DNA of 64,000 nt from Clavaria fumosa (Eukaryota > Basidiomycota > Agaricomycetes > Agaricales > Clavariaceae). Every line of letters starts with the position of its first letter. Position 1 is the stretch's first letter. The notes beneath the pieces were generated by a model. That model searched no databases. It was not told the DNA's origin and was given only the letters and a program-made list of their open reading frames with translations. The position numbers and the translations under genes were made by a program. Shown piece by piece: positions 53,237 through 64,000 of the stretch. The DNA lies in NCBI GenBank assembly GCA_951802425.1, contig OX637794.1, positions 1,612,001 through 1,676,000 on the forward strand, in the 5' to 3' direction.

Positions 53237-55369
53237 ATGGACGGTCAAGAGCACCTTTTATCCCTCAAAGTCATGCGCATTTCAGTGGGTGCCAGCAGTC
53301 TCAGCGCTGTTGTTATTCACGTCATTTTCGAAGCCTCACTCGTGGTGTTGCACAGAGACCGTCGTTAGCGAGCGCTTGGCAACCTTTCTACTCAAGCTCT
53401 CCCTCGCTCTCCGCTCATTCTACTGCGTCAATACTATCGTTGCAAGGAAAGAAACCGTTGGCAGGACATCCGAAGACTTTGCGTGACTTGACCCATGTCT
53501 CGGAACTGCTCACCCTGCCTGCAGCGTTTGGCTCTATCAATCTCGGGGAGACTTTCCAGAGCTGTGTCTGCGTGAACAACGAAACTGTAGTGGACGTTCA
53601 GTCGGTTAGTCTCAAGGTGGAAATGCAGACCGCCACGTCTAAAGTGACGCTGGCAGAGTTGGGCGGTCCTGACCTTGCGTTGGCTGCGGGCGATAGTCTG
53701 GAGAACTTGGTCAACCATGAGCTGAAGGAACAAGGTCAACATGTGCTGGCGTGTACGGTCCAGTATCGTTTGCCAGCGAACGCTCGGATTGCTCCTGCTT
53801 CGACGGAAAATGTACACGACCCCACCTTTGCAAACTTCCGCAAATTTTATAAATTCGTCGTTTGTCCATCTTTGTTTGTATCTTGTCCTCAGCAATAATC
53901 AGTCACCTGGCCTTCATTTTTCAGGTCACTAACCCGCTCTCTGTCAAAACGAGAGTCCATTTACCTCGATCCCCCTCTGCCCTTCTCTCCCTCGTCGAAC
54001 GGGAGAAGGTATTCCTTGAAGTGCACATCCAAAATCTGACCCAGGAGCCGATGTGGTTCGAGCACATGAACTTCGAGTGTGTGGATGGATGGCAGATGGA
54101 CGATGCCAACTCTGTACAGGGAGAAAGCATCTTTTCAGACTCCACGGCTTTTATGCAGCCGCAAGACATGCGGCAGTATATTTATATTCTTTCTCCGACT
54201 ACCACCCCGCCCTTGCCACTACGTTACACGCCTGGGAGCATCATACCGTTAGGAAGACTAGATATTACTTGGAGATCGTTATTTGGTGAACCCGGTCGGT
54301 TGCTTACTAGCGTACGCTTCACTTGTCGTCTCTCGAAGTGTATCGCGTCGCTAAGGGCTCTCCATCGCAGATGCTCTCCAGGCGAATACCGCTTCCGACG
54401 CCCCTGCCGCCCCAGGCGCCCGTGTCGGCTGTGCCTTTGCACTTGCAACGACACGCGTCTGGTCACTCGGGGGGGCCATCCCGAGAGCGTTCTCCACAAC
54501 TGCCCCCTTCGCGACCCGTCACGCCGCCGGTCGGCCCTCAGCGGCCAGACTCGCCTTTCCGCAATCGCCCTACACGCCCCCAGTCACCTGGAGCGACCCA
54601 ACCCGCTGCCGCTGTACCACCGCTGCTGGCCGTCCCGCCAGACACGCCGGCCCCACCTGCGCTTGACGTGGACCTCATCATCACACATTTTCCCCGCGAG
54701 TCCGTGTTGGGGACGCCGTTCTCAGTTTCCTTCCGGCTGACTGTGTCCGCGTCGCTGCCCGCAGCTAGAGGTGCCCATCGGACGCTCTCTCTTGTCGTCC
54801 AACACTTACAGCCTGCGCGGATCAACGTGGAACTCAAGTCACTCCCCTCAGCCAGAGCTATCGCAGAACCATCGAACGTGTCCGCTGCGGGCTTTGCGGC
54901 GGTAGCCGCCTCGACGACCTCAGGCCGGCTAGAAAAGGCATTACCCTCGCTTTCCATTGGAGAGGGCCCACACCACGAAAGCCCCACGCACAATGAAATT
55001 CCCGTGCTTCCTCCTCCCTTCCCCGTTGCGGAGCCTTCAGCTCCTGATGCGACACGGGTGGTTGGGGTTACCTTCTTGGGTGCATCCGCCGTGTTCCTAC
55101 CGCCCATGCGCATATCGCATCCGGAGACGCGGCAAGCGGAGGGAGAGGAAGAGGACGTGATGCGAGGGCAGGCAGCGCAAGACTTCGAGCTGTGGTATAT
55201 GCCAATTTGCGCAGGCTTCGTTGCGATGGGAGGCCTTCGCGTGTTGATAGTCGAAGACGAGGTAGAGGGTGACCAAGGGATAGCCGAACATGCATTGGAC
55301 TCACAGCGAGAAGTACGGACGTTGCGGGAGTGGAGCGTCATAGGAGAGGCGTGGGTCAAGACCAGTTGA
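53237..55369 (+). CDS. TRAPPC13-like protein (DUF974), TRAPP complex subunit
   Basis: A subunit of TRAPP tethering complexes in ER-Golgi and autophagy traffic. The ATG at 53237 gives MDGQEHLLSLKVMRIS, spliced over a 70-bp intron to RPSLASAWQPFYSSSPSLSA. The DUF974 signature follows: GHPKTLRDLTHVSELLTLPA and FGSINLGETFQSCVCVNNE. Then VTNPLSVKTRVHLP, VFLEVHIQNLTQEPMWFEHM, LRYTPGSIIPLGRLDITWRS and GEPGRLLTS. After an intron at about 54300 a Pro-rich insert (about 54370-54650) separates the second beta domain, with DVDLIITHFPRESVLGTPFS. The end is EWSVIGEAWVKTS at 55369. Five exons or so. It converges with VMA13, 78 bp apart. Confidence 0.88.
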
Positions 55370-55447
55370 TCACATGGGTTGTCAATACAAATTCATTATT
55401 ACGCTTACATGCATCTCCAATAATTTCTCGACGAAGAGAGGGGTCCT

Positions 55448-57350
55448 TTACACCGACACCCAAGGATGACTGACAAGCTGATATACAGACTGGAGTGCAC
55501 GATACCGCACGTCCGAATCGACGTGTGACATGAGTTCCATCACCCGCGCTTTTGCACCCAGATCCGTCACGATCCTGTGAGAGAAAGAACGCGTTAGCTC
55601 TGAGTAGAAGCTACAGTGGGTAGTGTCCGACTTCTTTCCGCGCTCGTAATGCTTCACATACTGCCCAATGTCGTGCGCTGCGACAGCGAGCACTATTGGA
55701 TCTGTTGATTCTTTCAATAGCTTGATCAGAATTCTTTGTAGAGTAGAACGTCAAGATATAGACGTGAAGTGGCAGCAGTTGAGTCTCACTTGAGCTGTTC
55801 GTAGTCCTTGTCATTCAGCTTCGCGGCGTGTTCTTTCCAAAAATCGTCAGACTCGTGTACGGGCGTCCAAGACAGATGACCGGATGCCAGCTCCGAGGTG
55901 TACTCGTCATAGGTCCTATTGGACGCGGCAGATGGTTGAATCGGCCATATGCGCAGTGGCAGAATAGACGTACGTCAAGCTCTGGAAACTCAACGTCAAT
56001 TCGTCCTTCAAAAACTGGATGTCTTCCATGACATCCTCATCGGACCACTTGCGGGTACCAAGGTACTTGACAAGCGGTAACAATTTAGCGACCAGCATCG
56101 CGGGAAGATTGGCCTCAGGAGCCTTGATCACAAGATTCTGGATGTAGACAAGGAAGTCGTGGAGGATGACGAGCCACAATAGTCGTACTACGTACTCGGA
56201 ATATGGCGACAATGACGCGAATCACTTTCTCTTTGACAGCGGTCTGTGCGACGTCCACCAGAAGAGGTATGACATCATGTCTCCTTTGCATGAGGAAGCG
56301 ATCAACGAATAGCTGGGAAACGAAAGTGGAGCTGGTTACTTGTTAATTTGTCCAGCGACTTCTTGCTCGAAGGAGAGCAGCCACAAGCAGTATCCGATCT
56401 CGTAACTCAGCTGAGGGCCGCATTTCCGTCTCAGGATTTCTATCAATCTGGATTTATCCAAGACATCAGAAAGATGAGCAGGCCATGTTGCATGGTAGGC
56501 AAGGCCTCGAACCCAGCTGTGATGCCTGTGACCATCCACACCGCTGCCCGGCACTCGCGACGAGCGAGGAGAGCTTCAAGACATTGGACAGCGACGTCGC
56601 GTTTGTTTTGCGACGACACTTGCACAAAAGAGGCCATATGAATGAGAAAAGGTGCCATTTGGTGCTGAGGTAGGGGTGAAGGTTCTGAACTGGCATTAAC
56701 CACTATCAGCGCCCCATGCTCAAGATCAAAGAACATGCAATAGCTGCCTGAGGAAGACGGTGATAATTTGTGCGGCCTTCAATTGGGAAAATTCGTCCGA
56801 CATTTCCAGTATGCTTGCGACGTTTATGAGTCCTGCATGGTAGAGTGGGGGATAGCATAACGAGCAACGGACCGTAGCATTGGTCCATACGGCAATTCTG
56901 GGTCCGTCTCGGCTGCTTTCGTGAAGAAAGGTACTCGCTCCTCGTGGTCTATATAATCGTATTTTTCGATCGAAGGTTCAACGCCTCATAAATTTCACAG
57001 ATATACCAGTAAGAGCGTCCGCGATGAGAACCAGGATGCACTGTATGGCGTCGATAGGTTGCAGCTTCTTCAGGAGGCGCAAGTACAGTAGCGCATACGT
57101 TTTGCCATCGGATTTCAAGATAGGCTCGGTCCTAGCTTTGGGCTGTCTGTCAACTTTCTGTAAGAGCGTCAGCTCTTCCGTGGTGACCAACTGGGCCCTC
57201 AGCCAGCCCTAGACGAGCGAAGTGGGTGAGCGAAAGTGCTGTTCGCTGTTGAGAGCATTGTCGCACCTGCCAGGGTACAGGTCTCGCACGTATCTTGACT
57301 GACGCCTCATCTAAATACGCATTCGAGACCAAGGACGTGGAGGTGGGCAT
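55448..57350 (-). CDS. VMA13: V-type proton ATPase subunit H
   Basis: Subunit H links and regulates the V1 and V0 sectors of the vacuolar proton pump. The ATG at 57350 gives [20 protein letters not shown], then after an intron [20 protein letters not shown] and [24 protein letters not shown]/armadillo-type helices continue through exons to 56340, including [20 protein letters not shown]. The C-terminal domain has [20 protein letters not shown] and the strongly conserved [40 protein letters not shown] and [16 protein letters not shown]. About eight introns. It is divergent from mL46 with 105 bp between start codons. Confidence 0.9.
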
Positions 57351-57455
57351 GGTTGCACGTCCGCGCCGCGTCGAGAGAGAGCGACTGTCGTGAATATATA
57401 TGGAAGGCGTTGCCCACCCGCGACTTTTCGCGCACTGTATTGGCTCTGTGCAATT

Positions 57456-58561
57456 ATGCTGGCTCGCCATGTCCGAGCTTTGTCCTCGGTTAGAGGTCGA
57501 CAATCAGGTATGCCGTCCAGCAGCATCCAGGAATCCAATTTACCTCCAGCAACATCAACCAGGCCCTTTTTACGCACGCCACAGGTCTTTTGCGACCGAA
57601 GCTGCCTCTGACCCCGCCTCGTCGCGCCCACCGCCGGCAACGACGACGACGACAGAGTCCCAGTACGCTAAGCGGCTACCCAAGCCGCACATCCGCGCAG
57701 GCGTGATCCTGGCACGCGCGCCGCTGCTTACACAGACGCCGAGCGCGTTTGAGCGTGCCTACTTCGCCTACACCGCGCGGATCCGGCGCGCGTTGCACGG
57801 GCCGTTCTCTTACGACTTCTACTTTAAGCACGGCTCGCCCCTTGAGGCGCGCTTTGTGCGGGAGGAGCGCGCGCGCGAGGCGGAGGCGTTCGGCGAAGGA
57901 CTCGCTGGCGCTGGTGGGGAATGGGACAGGCTCTGCGAGCTGACCGCCCGTGAAGACGAGCGTTCGGAAGCTAAGGAGGATGACGAAGAGGAGACACAAA
58001 AGGAAGAAGAGGAAGAGGTTGTGTTCATGCCACGAGAGCACGAGGCCGACATTAATGGCGACATCAAAAGCCTCGACCGACAGGGTGAACGACACCTTTA
58101 CCTGCTTTTGCGGGAAAAGGAAGGGGAAGTCTGGCGCTTTCCACAAGGCGGTTTAGAAAAGGGAGAACTCCTTCATCAGGTATCTTGTTTTCTTCCTCCT
58201 CTTGTTGTGCCTTTCGAAGTTCAAATTGTGACATCAACCCCGCAGGCCGCCCAAAGGAACTTATACTCGTCATGCAGTGATCGGATGGATGTATGGACCG
58301 TGAGTCCGACACCAATTGGCGTGTACGAGTCTCCAACTCGTACCAAGCAAAGAGTACGCTCAGCATTTTTAGTATACATATAGGCTGACATGAAGCAAAC
58401 AGGATCTGGTATTCTTCCTCAAGGCTCACATACTCGCGGGGCAGGTTCACGCGAATAACTCACTGTTCTCTGACTTTGCCTGGCTCACAAAGGAGGAGAT
58501 CCAGCAACGAGTAGATCAGCAATACTGGTGTGGGGTAAAAGACATGCTGTCGGACCACTGA
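57456..58561 (+). CDS. Mitochondrial large-subunit ribosomal protein mL46
   Basis: A Nudix-fold protein of the mitochondrial ribosome large subunit (yeast Mrpl17). The ATG at 57456 gives MLARHVRALSSVRGRQS, continued after an intron by RSFATEAASDPASSRP, a mitochondrial import leader. The core has KPHIRAGVILARAPLLTQTP, SAFERAYFAYTARIRRAL, an acidic insert (about 57945-58020), and the Nudix-like HLYLLLREKEGEVWRFPQGG. After an intron AAQRNLYSSC and NPIGVYES-like residues follow, then DLVFFLKAHILAGQVHANN and FAWLTKEEIQQRVDQQYW, ending at 58561. Catalytic Nudix residues are not kept, as usual for mL46. Confidence 0.87.
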
Positions 58562-58661
58562 TGCAATCTATAATTTGCCGGGGAGGAGTTAGTGTTGTTC
58601 CCATCACCCTTGTCCTGCGTGTGCAACCCGCTCTCCAACCCGCTCAAAGATGCTGAAGGGT

Positions 58662-60191
58662 TCAAGGAGCAGATTTCGACCTCCGTAACTCTGGTCTCTT
58701 GCGCAACTCGTCGAATCTACGCACGATGACAGAGCACTCGGTCACCCTGCAGATGTGCTTGGATGACACCTTGATCTCATCCGAGAAGAGCGTCAGCCCC
58801 GCGGCGCGTTCCACCGCGTCCACTGCATAACAGAGCGAAAGAACAGCTCGAGGTCAGGGAAATGCGATTCATTCCTTAGAGAAAGTCGATTGCCAACTTA
58901 CCGGGTACCACGAACGACTCGAGCGGCGCTTCGTCCGGTATAGGCGCGTTAGGCAGAACAAACGCGCCGGTGGATAGCTCGAGCACGTCCGGCGTCGCGG
59001 GAGACGACGGACGTGTCACGAGGATCACCTTGGCGAAGTGGGTTGGGACGGACACGTTCGGCGGCGAGCCGATCATTTCGTACGTCTGCGCCACACCAAC
59101 AAAACGTGGGGGGTTCAAAACGGGCGGCAGTACGGGGGAAAAGGAGACGAGACTGACGATGCGCCATTTCCCGTCCGCCTCGCGGCGGGGCAGGTACAGT
59201 GGGACGGTAAAGACATAGACATCTTGAAAAGAGGCGGTGAGACGACGGCACCAGTCTTCGAGGTATGCCCAGTCTAGTGAAAGAACATCAACCCATGTTG
59301 CCAGTCTGGGATCTTAAGAGAAAGTCTCACAATGTCGGTTGAAGCCTACGCCTACTTGGGGGGCTATGTTCGTCAGGAGGAAACTCTCGTCCATAGCTTC
59401 CTGAGTGAGGATAAGAATCCAAAAGTCATTTTGGGCATTGAAGAAGCTTAAACCTGCGCGAATTTCACGTCGGCAGCGGGAACCCTAAGTCATATTTCCA
59501 TGAGGGACAAGCACAAAGGAGCGACAGCATTTTCGGACGGTGTTGTTCGCCCTTTACTCACATGTGTCCGCGGTCGTACCCGCTCCTGATGAAGTCCTGC
59601 AGCCGAGCACGGAAACGCTCTGGGATGGACAGGTCTTCTGCAAACCCAGACTTGCTACGGTCCCCTTTCTCCACATTCGCGGCGCCATTGGAAGGACCTT
59701 CGATCTGGGATCGACCTAGCGACGCCAGCGTTAGGTGCTCTGCAGTCTGTGAAGGGAAGTGCATGGACAACGGATGATACAAAGCATGAGAATAAAGTCA
59801 TCGAGGAAGTCGGTGATCACTCAACCCATGCTGGATGCCTTAGTCGCCTGTCATAAGCGGCGACATACCCCTTGCGGAATAGGACGTCCGAGATAGGTCC
59901 TGCCCATGCACAGAAAAATAATGAACGGACAGAGAAATAGGTCAACGTGAGCGCAACAGTGAAAAGAAAGACGTGGTCCACAGGCTTACCTGGGTTCCCG
60001 TATCTAAGCACGGCTCCCGCCGACGGCGTCCTTGAGTCGACCGCAACTTGCAGCGAGGAGGGTCGCGCGACGGTGGTGGTGTCGGCGTCGCGCTTTTGGG
60101 ACCTCCAGCGTACTAGGGCCGCTGTTAGACCTCCGCCTGCTGCCGCTCCAGCAGCGAAGAACGCGGCGTGTATGACGGTGGCTCCTGGCAT
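58662..60191 (-). CDS. NUC1: Mitochondrial nuclease Nuc1 (endonuclease G type)
   Basis: A sugar-non-specific nuclease of the mitochondrial inner membrane, involved in DNA and RNA turnover and in cell death. The start is placed at the ATG at 60191 (MPGATVIHAAFFAAGAAAGG), which opens a hydrophobic anchor; an in-frame ATG at 60218 adds nine charged residues and is less likely. The mature part has LRYGNPG, VAAYDRRLRHPAW and the active-site motif SGYDRGHM, split by an intron from VPAADVKFAQ. Then EAMDESFLLTNIAPQVG and GFNRHYWAYLEDWCRRL supply the metal-binding Asn and the Glu. VFTVPLYLPRR and TYEMIGSPPNVSVPTHFAKV follow, and the end is ELRRSKSAP at 58662. All catalytic residues are present. Confidence 0.9.
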
Positions 60192-60640
60192 GGGTCTCTC
60201 TTTTTTTTTGTGCGCCACCGTGGGGGTGTGAAGATGAAGTCAACTCTAATAAATACGGCATGGTTCCGTGCTGGTTACTTGCACCAAAAGTACACGTCGT
60301 GGAAGGGAAGGGGAATTATTTGTATACAAAATGCAGAAAGAAAAGGCTTCGAATAGTTGGAAGCAAAATAAGAGACCGCGAATGAGGGGGAAAAATGGTA
60401 AGGAAAAGATTGAGGAAGAAGATATTCACAGAACATTATCGTGGAACCCGACTTTGAGAATAGCAAACCCACTACGCTGACACTCACGAAAGTTATTCAT
60501 CAATATCATCCGTCCTATCAGCAAGAAATGTTAGAAGAGGGCCAGGGTCGAGTTGGAAAGGAGGGGAAACAGACCGACCATACGTTCAGCACACCCCATA
60601 GATCCAGCTTTATACAGCTATTGTCAGCTATTCTCCGCCT
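60192..60640. other. Intergenic region, nothing recognised
   Basis: 449 bp between the start of NUC1 and the end of the PIN4-like gene, A-rich in the middle (60320-60430). No gene seen. Confidence 0.5.
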
Positions 60641-62614
60641 TCAAATTTCCAAAGGCTGGTGAGTCTGAGCCTCAAAGCCGACTCGACTCGCCACCTGACT
60701 CTCACTCGCAGCGACTCTATCGCGTCGGACGAATCCACCCAAACCCGGCCCCCGCGGCTGCCTCACTACACCGCTCGTTCCACTCTCACTCGCCCCGCCA
60801 CTGTGGCTGCTCCCGCCGCCATTCATAGCGCCAGTTACGGAAGACGGGAGACTCGGCACAGGCGGGATGCCTCCGCTGCTCCCGTTCCCGTTCCCGCCAC
60901 TGCCACCACCACCGCCACCGCTGGCGAACAGCCCCCCGCTGCCAAACAGCGCGCTGAACGCGCCCGGCGAGCGGCGCGGCGGCGATGCGATCGTAGCGTA
61001 GCCCTCGCGAATGTTGCCGTTCGACGAGCGCGTGCTGAGGCGCGGAACTTGTGCCTGCAACGTCTTCATGTCTGGCATGGACTTCTTTGCGCGTAGGGTC
61101 GTGGCATTGGCGCTGCCGCCACCGTTCCCCATCTGCGAGGACGTCGAGGAGTGCAGGTAACCAGACGGCATACGTGAGAGCGTGTGACGGCCTTGCTGTT
61201 GTTGCTGCTGTTGCTGCTGTTGTTGCTGGTGCTGCTGATGTTGTTGTTGTTGCTGGATCGGGCGACCATCCGTCAAGATGCATGGCTGTTAGATGTGGGC
61301 GGTGCGCACCTTTTGGGGATCAAAACGAGTAACGACGGCGTATCTTTCATCGCCCTCGCCCACGGAATAGTGATACACACCCAATTTCTGGGCGATGAGA
61401 TGCACGACGCGTCGCTGCCTCGGAGAGAGCATGCGCGAGAATGCAAGTTCGTCCCTCATCCTGTCGTCTTTGAATAAGAGGATGCGGGAGTATATTTCGA
61501 GCGTGGAGGGGTCGTTGAGGTCTAATTCGTTCGACGATTTATCAGAGGAGCTCGAGGAGGTGGGTGCGATCGGAGAGGACATGTATGGCTGCGGGGTGGG
61601 CATCGTGGTCAGGCCTGGAGGTGAGTAGGGTTGATGGGACGGATGGAACGGCGAGCCGGCGAAGGCACGCGTGGGTGTGTAGTTGGGGATGATGGGCCCG
61701 AAATCGTCATACAGGGGCTGTGGCAGCGGCAGCTGGGGCTGGGGAATCCCTTGAGGGAGGGCCTGCTCCTTCTCGAGCTGCATGGAGCGCATGCGACGGA
61801 TGGCCTTTTCGCGTTCAATGCGCTCCTTCTCGCCGGCTTGGAGGACTTTCTTATACTCGACGCGTAGCTTGCGTCCTTGGACGTCGAAGCCGTTGAGGGC
61901 GGCAACGACGGCGTCGGCATCGGCTGACTGTCTAAAGTTGGCAAAGGCGAGACCACGGAAGGAGCCTTGCTGATCGAGATGATAGTTAAACGCATAAGGG
62001 GTGGGAATGGAGAGAGATGCCTTTTTGATGTAGAGAAAGAAGTTTAGTGATGAAGGGAGATCTGAACAGCGGGGTTGAATTTAAAGACGCACGATGATGT
62101 CGAGGAGTGTCTCGCGTTTGACGTTGAACGGGATGTTTTTAATTACGATAGCAGTAGGTATAATCTCGTCGTCAGGTGAGTTGTTGGTGGGGGTCGTGAC
62201 CTGCATGGGAGCAGGATGATGTTGGGGCATTGGAGGGGAGCTACCAGAAGATGAAAAATCCGAAGAGTTATGCGGGGGCGATAAAGAGCGACTGTCTGTA
62301 ACGGCCGCAGCACTTTCAAGCCATTGCTATGTGTTAGTGAGAGCAAATATGAGTACAAGGTTGAAAGATCGATTTGAGTGGCGCACACTTGGAAGGGCAC
62401 CCCGTGTGCCCTTTTGTCTGCTAGGCGATGGGCTGAGACCAAGAGGAGCGTACTGAGACTGGGCGGGAATGGGAGGGGAAGTCTGGAAGTAATGCTGTTG
62501 TCTACCGTTGCCGCTTGGAGAGATTTGTTCGTAATCATAAGAGTCGTGGAGACGTTGCTGGGCCTGAGGAGACAACGACAAGGAAGAGATGTCTGGAATA
62601 GGCGGGCTCGACAT
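60641..62614 (-). CDS. PIN4: Pin4-like RNA-binding protein (RRM and R3H domains)
   Basis: Probably a post-transcriptional regulator; yeast Pin4/Mdt1 acts in cell-cycle and DNA-damage responses. The ATG at 62614 gives MSSPPIPDISSLSLSPQAQQ. A Ser/Pro-rich region leads to the RRM, with AIVIKNIPFNVKRETLLDII (RNP2), GLAFANFRQSADADAVVAAL (RNP1-like) and GRKLRVEYKKVLQAGEKERI. The R3H domain follows: LLFKDDRMRDELAFSRMLSP and RRVVHLIAQKLGVYHYSVGE. After an intron at about 61290 come a Gln/His tract (about 61195-61260) and a Gly tract (about 60885-60930). It ends QTHQPLEI at 60641. At least four introns. It is divergent from the second arrestin-like gene. Confidence 0.87.
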
Positions 62615-62924
62615 GACAGACGACGGACGAAAAGGGAGGACGATGAGAGTCGTGCGCTGATGGGTGTGGTGATTAAGAGGAACGACGAGGACGAGGACGA
62701 GGGGGAATAAAACCCGGAGGAACGCCGCTCAGCGAATCAAATAATAATTGATTTATCGTTTGTTTTTTTTTGAAATGAACCAAACAATCACGTAATATGA
62801 CTAATGACTTACGTAAGTAAAGTACGAGATCAAGCGCTCTTCGACGAGGAAGCCTTTTCAGTCAGGCTGGACCTTTACTCTCTGTTCTGTCTAACCCACC
62901 CACTTGTCGTGCTCGTCGCAGCAC
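62615..62924. promoter_or_regulatory. Divergent promoter region, PIN4-like / arrestin-like
   Basis: 310 bp with an A/T-rich centre (62735-62780, including a T8 run). The left part is open in line with plus-strand repeats of GACGAGGA (62683-62700). No TATA box stands out. Confidence 0.4.
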
Positions 62925-64000
62925 ATGAATGACCCTATGAATGCTTCGTCTCATCATCCAAAGATCAGGGTGGCCTTAACAGTCCCGAACTCAATTTGTG
63001 TCGCCGGTGCTTTTGTATCCGGTAGACTGGAAACTGAATGTCGCGCCGACAGAGGTTTGGGCATCGGCGTCATGATGGTAGAGCTCCTTGCAGTACAAGG
63101 TGATCGTCGCTTGGTGCTTTGCGATGATTGTTTGAGTAGTCGTCGGGGCACTCATCCTCCTTCCAAGAGCTTAGCTCGCGCGACCATGCCGCGACCTCGA
63201 CCTTCTTACACAGTCGTCGTTGCTTCCAAGGGCCGGGGCTTCCGCCCTCGAACGCCGTGAAGGCCTACCCTTTAGTTGGCGATCCACCTTTACCTGCCGA
63301 CTTCTTTCAAGCTCGTCGTGGGCTCTCCACTTTCGATTTCCAGTTCCGACTCCCCCGTTCATCTCCTGCCTCAATCAGTTTTGGCGGCGGTCTCGCTCGC
63401 GTCAAATACGAACTACGAGCGACAATAGAGGTGTTTTGGAAAGGCGAGATGCGGCTCATTACGGACAAACGTGAGGTCGATGTCGTGGACATTTTCGAGG
63501 AGAACTTCAATACAGTCGAGCCAGAAGGTGTCGTTGTCGGGGAGAACGGGAAAATTTGGGTACAGGGCAGAATTGTCGGAGGATTTATAGTTTCGGGCGA
63601 AAGCGCTTGCGTTGAGTTGTTCGTTAAAAACCACTCCGCAAAGAGGGTGGGCAAATTGTTCGAATGTATGTGTTCGAAAGTTGCTTAATTTCTCCCATCA
63701 GAACTCTGGTCTGTCTATCACCCTCTCGCGGAGGCTGCATCTACCTGGACAGCCTACAGCACAGAGAACACCTTTGCAAATATCGGATACTTTGACCACA
63801 GTAGCCTTTCGCGGGCCGGAGTATGTCGTCAATCCTGGTGTTCAAGGGGTGGCAAATTTAGTATTTGATGTACCAAAGCACGCCCGCGGCGTGAAAGGAG
63901 GTCCACGCGATGATGACGAGAGCGAAGTTCATCAGACAGAGCCCTTGTTCGAAGTGAGGTCTTTCGTCGACATCAAGCTCCTGATGGGGATTGGAAGGTG
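62925..64000 (+). CDS. Arrestin-like protein, N-terminal part (3' end outside window)
   Basis: The ATG at 62925 gives MNDPMNASSHHPKIRVALTV, followed by FVSGRLETECRADRGLGIGV, where the arrestin N-domain typically has the strand pattern VAGxVSGR. After an intron the frame continues with ELSSRDHAATSTFLHSRRCF and LPADFFQARRGLSTFDFQFR, then RVKYELRATIEVFWKGEMRL and VVDIFEENFNTVEPEGVVVG, and KIWVQGRIVGGFIVSGESAC at about 63550-63605. A further exon from about 63700 reads TGLSITLSRRLHLPGQPT and runs to the window end (FVDIKLLMGIG). Related in fold, not closely in sequence, to the arrestin-like gene at 4944-6517. Confidence 0.72.

Overview
The window is nuclear DNA of a filamentous basidiomycete, most likely an agaricomycete. 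Genes are cut by many introns of about 45-70 bp with GT-AG borders and often have short exons. The gene set is fungal (Ede1-, Yme2-, Pin4-, Gea2-, Mbf1- and Nuc1-type proteins, gamma-tubulin, V-ATPase subunit H), and the mobile DNA is of fungal Tad/I-like LINE, Copia and pogo/Fot1 type. I cannot name the species. Gene ends were placed by reading splice sites by eye, so exon borders are inferred; start and stop codons were checked in the sequence where stated.

Left arm (1-20.5 kb) is ordinary, tightly packed housekeeping DNA: the 3' part of an Hrq1-type helicase, a Scy1-like pseudokinase, an arrestin-like protein, 3-hydroxyisobutyrate dehydrogenase, an NAD-dependent epimerase-like protein, a cytochrome b561-like membrane protein, a Sec7 ARF exchange factor (Gea2/GBF1), the coactivator Mbf1 and gamma-tubulin. 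Many neighbours are divergent with short shared promoters, or convergent with ends tens of bases apart.

The middle (about 21.4-35 kb) is a transposon nest. A small TA-flanked DNA element with 50-bp terminal inverted repeats (21490-33261) was hit inside its left repeat by a LINE (21524-32312, 11-bp target duplication). The LINE was hit inside its RNase H motif by an opposite-strand Copia element (26367-31092, 5-bp duplication). A second TA-flanked, pogo-like deletion derivative (33275-34940) lies 13 bp further on. The outermost flanks look like the tail of an older LINE of the same family. Apart from the insertion, the LINE frames are intact, and the two Copia LTRs differ at only two positions, so both insertions look recent.

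Next to the nest (35.7-41.8 kb) is accessory-type DNA: a small EutQ-like cupin gene, an NB-ARC/TPR NLR-like gene with about 14 nearly identical 42-residue repeats, and a broken T5orf172/DUF1766 gene. The right arm (42.2-64 kb) is again housekeeping: mitoribosomal mL54, the ubiquitin-conjugating enzyme UBE2C, the endocytic scaffold Ede1, mitochondrial Yme2, TRAPPC13, V-ATPase subunit H, mitoribosomal mL46, mitochondrial nuclease Nuc1, a Pin4-like RRM/R3H protein and the start of a second arrestin-like gene.

The most interesting regions are the nested transposons (with a Copia primer-binding site that overlaps its own start codon), the homogenised repeat array of the NLR-like gene, and the shared UBE2C/EDE1 promoter. 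I did not find a clearly new enzymatic or defence system beyond these.
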